This document shows positions 57,657 through 64,000 of a stretch of 64,000 bases of DNA, piece by piece (the stretch's first letter is position 1; every line of letters starts with the position of its first letter). Made by a program: the position numbers and the translations under genes. Below the pieces are notes generated by a model that ran no database searches, was not told where the DNA came from, and was given only the letters and a program-made list of their open reading frames with translations. The stretch is from Henckelia pumila (Eukaryota; Streptophyta; Magnoliopsida; Lamiales; Gesneriaceae): contig NC_133123.1 of the NCBI RefSeq assembly GCF_033568475.1, positions 152,473,753 to 152,537,752 on the forward strand. The letters are read 5' to 3'.

Positions 57657-59003
57657 TGACTACTTTAGAAAGATTAAATTTCGAGGATCTACAAGATCTT
57701 GCGGATTTTTTTTCGAATCTTAAAGTAGTAGATCTAAAAATGAATTCTCCTGAGGGTGAACAACCCATAGGGAATCCCCCGAGATATGTGGTTAAAACAG
57801 AAGAACCACATAGTGAGTTCCATGTTGGAGAAAATTCACATCCAGTAGGAACCAGATCAAGAAGGAGTAATATACCAATACATCAAACTCCTTATGGAAA
57901 AACCGTTTTAGACCCGATACATCCTTATGGGGTTATGTAAACCTGGATGTTCTGGACTTCAAAAACAGAGAAGATCTCATAGATGATTGGACATCAGTCA
58001 TGAGAATAGCAGCAGGAACTTTAGATCTCAATAAAGAAGGATTTATCAAACTTCTGGAAATGAGTCTAATGGGATCTGTCAAGATAGCTTGGGAAATGAC
58101 CATGCCAGAAACCAAGGAATCAATCTTAGTAGGAGAATCACTTAGCGAGATTGGAGGAAGAATGACCACCCTTTGTAAAGCACAATTTATAGGGGTAGAC
58201 TATACAGAGAAAAAGAGAAGGTATACTCAAGCTCTATATAGCCTCGAGTTACATGATATCTGTTTAGTTGATGAATATATTATGTTATTCACCAAATACA
58301 GATGAAATTCGGGAGTTGAAGAAAATGTAGTCATTCAGTTATATTTCGCAAAAATGCCAAGCCCCTGGAGAGAAATGCTGATAAAAGAATATGTTCCAGG
58401 TAATCTTGATATTTTGCCAAGACGCGCCTCTTTTTTGAAAGGAAAATTGGTGAAATGGTGTCATATGGCAGCATTACAGAAGAATTACAAGAAAATAAGG
58501 GGTATTAACAAGCATACTCCTCTATGTTGTAGAGAAAATGATCTCCCTACGGTTATAGGGAATAAATCACAAGGATTTAAAAGAAATAATCCCTACAATA
58601 AAAGAATGAAAAGTTCTTGGAAACCAAGAACATTTTGGTCCAAACAAAAGGTCAGATCTTATAGATCAGGTAGAAGAAGTGGACCTACAAGAACATCCAC
58701 AGCAACAAACTCATCACAAGGCAGGGGAAGAACACCATCTAGAAGAACTCATACGAGATCAAGTGAAAGTTCAAGGATTGCAACTGCTGGACATGTGGAG
58801 CAAGAGGACATATATCTACAAACTGTCCAGAAAACGAGAAAAAGGGAGTTAAACTCTTTGAAGCAACACCAGATATGGATGATGCGGTATTCTTTCAAGA
58901 TCTAGTCCAAGTATATCAATTTGAAGATATCCCCTCAGATGAAAGTATATACGAAGAAGAGATATTGTTTAGCCAAGATGAATCTGAAGATGAATCAGAA
59001 TAA
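57656..59003 (+). pseudogene. Viral coat protein, several frame breaks
   Basis: It starts at ATG 57656 and is open to 57938-57940; the frame then changes (near 57936-57950) and continues through 58000-58905 with a TGA at 58303-58305. The core (LLEMSLMGSVKIAWEM, then WREMLIKEY and KWCHMAALQKNYKK) resembles the capsid core of plant pararetroviruses. A basic Arg/Ser/Thr-rich region follows. Near 58770 the frame changes again, and the zinc knuckle CWTCGARGHISTNC (58785-58826, CX2CX4HX4C, for RNA packaging) and an acidic tail are read in another frame to TAA 59001-59003. Length and order match caulimovirid capsids. Confidence 0.8.
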
Positions 59004-60021
59004 AGAAGAAGTGTTTCGACACGAAACACATGAGAGTTTGGCTAGATTTTTTAGTCAAACCACGATATCTCATAATATGGTCCAAAGGATTATGAGAGAA
59101 AATCCAACATTACAGAAGTACCAAGGATTTTCGGCAGGACAAGTAGAGAGGGTCTTAGGCAACCTAGGGCTAAGACAAAAAAGAAATCATTTGATTTACA
59201 AAGTATCCATAAGGGAAATGACAATCCCGATGGAGTTAACAAGTAATCAAATAGAGATGCAGTTAATTCCTTTTGAAGAAGTAAGAGAGAACTTGCAAAA
59301 GCTGAAAAGTGAGGTAGCAAGAACGATGTCTTGGATTCATATTGGAGAAATCCAAATAATGATCAAGGCAACTTTTAAAGAAGGAATAGATTCACCCATA
59401 GATATCGTAGTATGTGATAAAAGAATTGGGAATATCCAAGATGCTGTTCTGGGTACGATCTCAGGAAATCTATGTGCAGAAAAAATTGTAGGAGTTATTT
59501 ATCCAAGAATAGCCTACAATTTAGCTGTCAGAGACTTTAGTCGAGCCTTGACGTTGCATCAAAACTTCAAAGAAAAAAGATTAATGAAGGAAGGTAATAG
59601 ACCATATTCTATTACTTATCAAATTTCATATGCTCTTTCTAATACGCACCATTCTGAATTATTTATTAGAAATGAGTTTATTGAAATTCCAGAAATCTTT
59701 GGAAAAGTTGTTCAAGCAATATACCCGGAAAGAATCGAGTTTCCTTTAATTCAGGAAACAGACATTCAAATACAAGATAAACCGGTTCTATACAGAGATC
59801 TAAAAATAGAACCCCGAAGGTTATCTTTCCAAGGTGACCGAATGACAAGTCGAAGGTGGGAAAAATCTCCTATTCAGGAAATTCCACCAGAAGAAAAGGA
59901 GTTTTCAATAATAGGAAAACTTAGATCTCCAGAAGGATGGAAAGAAGTCAAAATAGTATTCGAAATTACAAGTCACAGGAACCAATTTCCTTGTAACTCG
60001 ATTTACTATTTAGAGCAGTAG
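58921..60021 (+). pseudogene. Viral movement protein domain, 366 codons open
   Basis: Open frame with a 30K-type movement protein core around residues 95-220: a stretch beginning LIPFEEVRENL, an invariant-type Asp in the following beta strand region (IDIVVCDKRI) and GTISGNLCAEKIVGV. Such proteins form tubules or enlarge plasmodesmata for cell-to-cell spread. The first part overlaps the acidic end of the coat protein in another frame, so the true start may be a later methionine (for example near 58978), or the two were once one polyprotein. The frame ends at TAG 60019-60021, but related reading continues beyond it with stops. Decayed copy; no activity is implied. Confidence 0.8.
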
Positions 60022-60534
60022 GTAACAGGAACTTACCAAGGATTAATAAATATTGGAGAATTGGAAGTTCAAATATGTGGAATTCCAGGAAAATAAGTGG
60101 ATTAGCTCATTCTTGGCCTAGAGTTTCTGGAGGACCATAAACCATGGAAATGCCTTGAAAAAGGAATAGAGTTTATGGCAAAAGAAAAAACTTGGAGGAT
60201 TCAATAAAAATTCTACGAGATGGAAAACCAAGAGAATTGGATAAAGAACAATCCCTTAATGAGATTCGAAAAATCTGTTTACAAACAGAGGAAGAAGCAA
60301 TTGTTGAAATTAGTAAGTCATGAACATGATTTACTAGAACGCATTGAAGAAGTGGAAATGAGTAACCATACTCTACCTTCTAAGGCCTTAGGAAAACTAA
60401 AGGTAAATATTCTTAATCGAATTACTGAGTTACAACACAGTCTGTTAAAAATGGAGGGGCCATTTAGTAATATCCCTTTAAAAAATGACAAGAAGTCCTT
60501 TCTCCATATACATTTCAATAGGGATGTTGTATGA
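60022..60534 (+). pseudogene. Degenerate viral region between movement protein and protease
   Basis: Same frame as the movement protein, interrupted by stops near 60094 and 60103 and again just before 60220. It then opens for 104 codons (60220-60534) of Lys/Glu/Leu-rich, coiled-coil-like sequence. Motifs such as LILGLEFLEDH suggest remnants of a protease-adjacent segment. No catalytic residue is identifiable. Confidence 0.5.
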
Positions 60535-61729
60535 ACAATATAAGGCTGAATATTTTGCAGCTTATATTGACTCGGGAGCAGGAATTTGTACAGCAAAAAA
60601 AGGAGTCTTCCTTGAAGAATGTGAAGAAGAATTACCAAAAATTGCTGGACGAGATTTCTCTCGAAGAATTTTAATTCTTTGCAAAGGAATAAAACAAGCA
60701 GAGATCCTTATAGGAGGAGCAGGTCAAACACCTTGGTACAAGGTAAAGACACCACCAATCTATTTCCATGATACATGAGCTAATATCCTGTTAGGAAATA
60801 ACTTATTACAAATGTTTAAGAAGTACACACAAGACAATGAGTCAAGAAGACTTATGTTCACTACAATTTGTGATCATAATATTATCGTTCAACGACTCAA
60901 GGTTGCTTTTTATCGACAAATACCGATAATATTTCGCAGCCAGCGTGGTGATAAAGGACAACTTTTTCACCCAAAAATGAAAGATCCAAGAAGGTTTGGA
61001 GAAACCATGTTAAAAATAACAACAGAACAAGAACTCCAAATAGAGTATATGGAGCTTCTCAAAGTAACTCTAAATCACAGAGATATAGAGTTAGAAAATA
61101 AGGTATCCCTTGAAGATGTCAAAAAGAGGCTCAAAGAAAGTTACAACGAGCATCTTTTGGCATGGTGGGATAGAAATCAACTCAAAACCAGTCTTACTCT
61201 AAAGGAAGGCAAAGAGTATGAATTCGTCAGATATAAGCCTATCCCAATGAACATAACACATCAAAGGGATATGAGAATGATTATCAAGGAACATTTGAAC
61301 CTTGGTCTAATCAAAGAAGGAGTTTCACCATATAGCAGCCCAGGTTTTCTGGTCAGAAATCATGGTGAAATAAAAAGAGGAAAACCCAAGTTAGTTATTA
61401 ACTACCAAGGTATTAATAAAATCCTGGAGTTTGATGGGTACTTCATACCGAGTAGAGAACATCTAATTAGATGTGTACGAAATGCTAGAGTGTTCTTAAA
61501 ATTTGATTGTAAGTCTGGATTTTACCAGATTCGAATGGAAGAAGGCAGTAAGAAATTCACAGCCTTCTCTACACCACAAGGACATTATATCTGGGAAGTT
61601 ATGCCTATGAGATTGGCTAATGCACCCCAAATATTTCAAAGAAAGATGGATAATCCTTTTAAAGATTATTTCAACTTCATGTTTGTTTATATTGATGATA
61701 TTCTTATAGCATCAAAAAAACATAAATGA
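60485..61729 (+). pseudogene. Viral aspartic protease and reverse transcriptase, one internal stop
   Basis: One frame with a TGA at 60776-60778. The protease has the catalytic triad-type AAYIDSGAGICTAKKG, followed by a flap-like region. After the stop a spacer leads to the RT: a motif near 61380 (KPKLVINYQGINK), FKCKSGFYQIRM-like substrate-binding residues near 61500 (seen as KFDCKSGFYQIRM) and the catalytic FVYIDDILIAS (61681-61713). RT makes DNA from the pregenomic RNA. The frame ends at TGA 61727-61729, where RNase H homology shifts to another frame next to an A-run. Confidence 0.9.
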
Positions 61730-62513
61730 GCATATTAAACATTTAGAGATTTTCTCTAAAATTTGTACACAAGAAGGACTGGTTTTATCTGGAAAAAAAA
61801 AAGCAGCCATAGCAACAAGAAAAATTGAATTTCTTGGAATTGAGATTGATGAAACTGGAATAATTCTACAACCTCATATTGTGGAAAAGGTAAAGAATTT
61901 TTTAAATAAACTCAAAGATGTAAAACAACTCCAAAGTTTTCTAGGAGTAGTTAATTTTGCAGGGATGTTCATAAACAATCTGGCAATGTATAGAAAGGTG
62001 TTTAGTCCTTTGTTAAAAAAAGATGCAAGGTTTATATGGACCGATGAACATACTAAAGGGGTGAACCAATTAAAGGAGATATGTAAGAATCTCCCAAAAA
62101 TGGCTATACCCGTGGATGAAGATGATCTGGTGTTATTTACAGACGCCAGTGACGAATGGTATGCAGCAGTTCTTACTAAGATCACTTCGGATGGAGAAAT
62201 ACCATGCAGATACTGTAGCGGTCTTTTTTCAAAATCTGAGGCTATCAGATGGCATATCAACGAAAATGAATTTTATGCAGTTAAAAGGGCTTTCGAAAAA
62301 TGGCCATTATTTTTACTTGCTAAAAAATTCACTTTGAAGGTTGATAACACTCAGGTAAAAGCTTTCCTAAGGAATAAGATTGAATCTAAACCTGAGAAGG
62401 CTAGGTTATTAAGATGGCAAGCTTTATGTCAAAATTATATTTTTTATATTGTTATTATTAAATCTCATGAAAATATTCTTGCAGATTTCTTAACAAGAGA
62501 TGGAAGGCAGTGA
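61730..62513 (+). pseudogene. Viral RT thumb/connection and RNase H
   Basis: Coding resemblance continues after 61729 in shifted frames, with an A10 run near 61794-61803 as a likely indel site, and is open from 61881 to TGA 62511-62513. It shows the RT-end motif QSFLGVVNFAGMF, then RNase H with LFTDASDEWYAAVL (first catalytic Asp), NENEFYAVKRAF (Glu) and KVDNTQVKAF (second Asp), ending with ILADFLTRDG, the usual caulimovirid RNase H terminus. No integrase follows. Confidence 0.88.
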
Positions 62514-62702
62514 CATAGATTTCGTCATGAAAATGCAGAGGCATCTCAGGGAACACCTTGAGTTGCTTCAAACCGAGTTCAACAGCTTGTCATAAGTGGC
62601 GATATGGCGGGCAGCTTGTCAACAGCATCTCAGGTATCCAATCGAATCACAGGATGTATGCAAGCTCGAACTCAACTATGAGCTGCTATTCAAGGGCCAA
62701 TT
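62514..62702 (+). other. Spacer between polymerase and last viral ORF
   Basis: About 190 bp with no long open frame in the sense of its neighbours. It may hold the decayed start of the last ORF. Confidence 0.4.
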
Positions 62703-63833
62703 ATGTGTGCCATAGAAAAACCACTGGTTTCTCAAAAACAAGAAATACAGCCACCGATTGTAAAACAATATGTTGAGGATTCTAATACTCAAGAAACAAG
62801 CGCTAATCTATCATCAGCTTTTGATGATCTAGATAAAGCAACAATTGATGAGGATAACTCATCAAGTCAACCCTTCGCATATGGGGTAAAAGAAGAAGAG
62901 ATCAATCTTAGGCCCCACACTGACAAGGGCAAATCTAAGATTGATACTAACCCAGCTGTAATTTCTCCATTTCAGGTTTATCAACAAAGATGGGAGAAAT
63001 TAAGTACAAGAAGTGAAATCAACCCGATCACTTGCAGGGTTGATGTTGTAGGAATATATCCAAGGGTTTGGCTAAAAAACAATGTCAATCCTAAGGATGT
63101 AAATCTATGGTATGAATTTGGGGCTCTAGCCTCAGTTTATACAACTTCACCAGGATTTCAGGAAATATCACAACTACCAAAATGGATTCAGGAAGCAGTC
63201 CAAGAAACATGGGCAAATAATGATCATTTGTCCAGAGGAGATGTGCTCGAGTTATACTTCTTTAGTGCAGCTCCAGAACCAACAGGGAAAGGATCACACG
63301 AGCCCTTTAATTTCATCAAGCTAAGGAGACCTGACATGAATAATCAAAGATTTATCAATGATCCTATATCTGAAGAAATACCATTGGTGTCCACCTTTGG
63401 AGAAAATGAAATTTCAACCAGAAGGGCATGGGGTATTTGGGTTTGTCTCACCGATATGGATAAGGTCAAGTTTCCGTTCAAATTTTATCAAAATTCTGTG
63501 AACGGATCATTACTATTAAACACAATGACATGAAAAACTACGACTTTTGCGGAAGAACTCTTCGAAAAGAAGAGGAACTTTTTGTGGAACAACAAGCTGT
63601 CGGGGAGTAAAGAAACTCGCCGAAAATTTTGTAGTATGGCTCATATCGGAAGATGGTCAGAGAATATCTGCCCAGAATATCCAAACCAGAAGGAGCCAGA
63701 ATTCGGAAAAACCTTCAAACCCCGAACGGATCGAAAAAAAATTTTCGAGACAAGCAAAGGTGGACAGGGACCATCAAAACCGCGTTTTTCCAGGGGCCCA
63801 CTGCAAAAGCAAAAGATGCCCCGACAACAATAA
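62703..63833 (+). pseudogene. Last viral ORF, transactivator/viroplasmin position, one internal stop
   Basis: A frame of about 376 codons from ATG 62703 to TAA near 63833, interrupted by TGA at 63531-63533. The N-terminal 100 residues are acidic and low in complexity; the middle (VISPFQVYQQRWEKL, WYEFGALASVY) is globular-looking; the C-terminal part is basic with a Cys/His-containing stretch (KFCSMAHIGRW, ICPEYPNQ). Its size and position after RNase H match the translational transactivator/inclusion-body gene of caulimo-, cavemo- and solendoviruses, which allows reinitiation on the polycistronic RNA. I do not recognise a diagnostic motif, so the assignment is positional. Confidence 0.55.
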
Positions 63834-64000
63834 AGAAGGCATGTGAGGAGAATAAATCCAAAAGAAAAAGTCAAGCATTTGACTCCTCCACTAGTAAAAG
63901 ATGTCATCGGGCATGTGACTCCCACTAGCAAAAGATGTCATCAATAATGGCATAAAGAATTCAAGACAGCTGTAAGATTCCCTGAAGTTTCTCGGTGAAA
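63834..64000 (+). promoter_or_regulatory. Viral intergenic region with tandem promoter-like repeats
   Basis: After the last ORF, where caulimovirids carry their pregenomic RNA promoter. Two imperfect direct repeats begin gcatttgact (63875) and gcatgtgact (63911), each continuing through cactag..aaaagatgtcatc, with a period of 36 bp. Duplicated short elements containing gatgtcatc are reminiscent of enhancer repeats in such promoters. No TATA box is visible before the window ends, so function is inferred. Confidence 0.45.

Larger units (their letters stand above)
57054..64000 (+). mobile_element. Endogenous pararetrovirus (Caulimoviridae), decayed, runs off the window
   Basis: About 7 kb with plant pararetrovirus gene content: tRNA-Met primer site, coiled-coil ORF, coat protein with zinc knuckle, movement protein, aspartic protease-RT, RNase H and a terminal ORF in the transactivator position. 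No integrase and no LTRs are present, as expected for Caulimoviridae, which enter chromosomes by illegitimate recombination. Coat protein upstream of movement protein, with a separate last ORF, is the order I associate with cavemoviruses and solendoviruses. At least ten stops or frame changes show that it is a fossil copy. The right border is outside the window. Confidence 0.9.

Overview
The window reads as nuclear DNA of a flowering plant, most likely a eudicot; I cannot name the species. The evidence is GT-AG introns, an AT-rich background, plant LTR retrotransposons with initiator-Met primer sites, a CACTA terminus, a Tourist-like MITE, and two plant gene families with standard exon structures. 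I found no rRNA or tRNA gene and no prokaryotic operon.

Layout. Positions 1-2400 hold a minus-strand plant-transposon-protein ORF, preceded by an array of CG-rich hairpins at a 65-67 bp period. Positions 4506-9937 are a complete but non-autonomous LTR element (1712-bp LTRs, TSD gttac) whose only ORF is a short coiled-coil protein. A CACTA transposon end with a dense palindromic subterminal array occupies about 11640-12465. Positions 14646-38549 are a three-level nest: a minus-strand Ty1/copia element (TSD aattg) carries in one LTR a minus-strand Tekay-like Ty3/gypsy element (15188-34026, TSD gtgta). That element carries in its own LTR a plus-strand Tekay-like element (15782-25011, TSD cataa) that looks intact, with indistinguishable LTRs and one uninterrupted gag-pol ORF.

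Two host genes follow. The first is a six-exon peroxisomal 4-coumarate:CoA ligase-like gene (39372-42915, C-terminal SKL) with a MITE in intron 1. A fourth long-LTR gypsy element (43180-52535, TSD ctata), related to the one at 15188-34026 but lacking gag, lies 264 bp after its stop codon. The second is a four-exon, seven-membrane-segment DUF3537 (plant gustatory-receptor-like) gene at 53498-56021, with a visible G-box and TATA box.

From about 57054 to the window end lies a decayed endogenous pararetrovirus (Caulimoviridae). Its order is primer site, coiled-coil ORF, coat protein with zinc knuckle, movement protein, protease-RT, RNase H, and a final ORF in the transactivator position, with repeated promoter-like elements at the edge. 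Coat protein before movement protein suggests a cavemovirus/solendovirus-type relative. It is broken by many stops and frameshifts.

Roughly two thirds of the window is mobile or viral DNA. LTR divergence counted by eye (copia about 3%, middle gypsy about 0.5%, inner gypsy none seen) agrees with the order of nesting. I saw no clearly new biochemical system. The least explained items are the CG-hairpin array, the apparent gag/pro intron in the Tekay-like elements, the TGGGCY-dense LTR blocks and the pararetrovirus.
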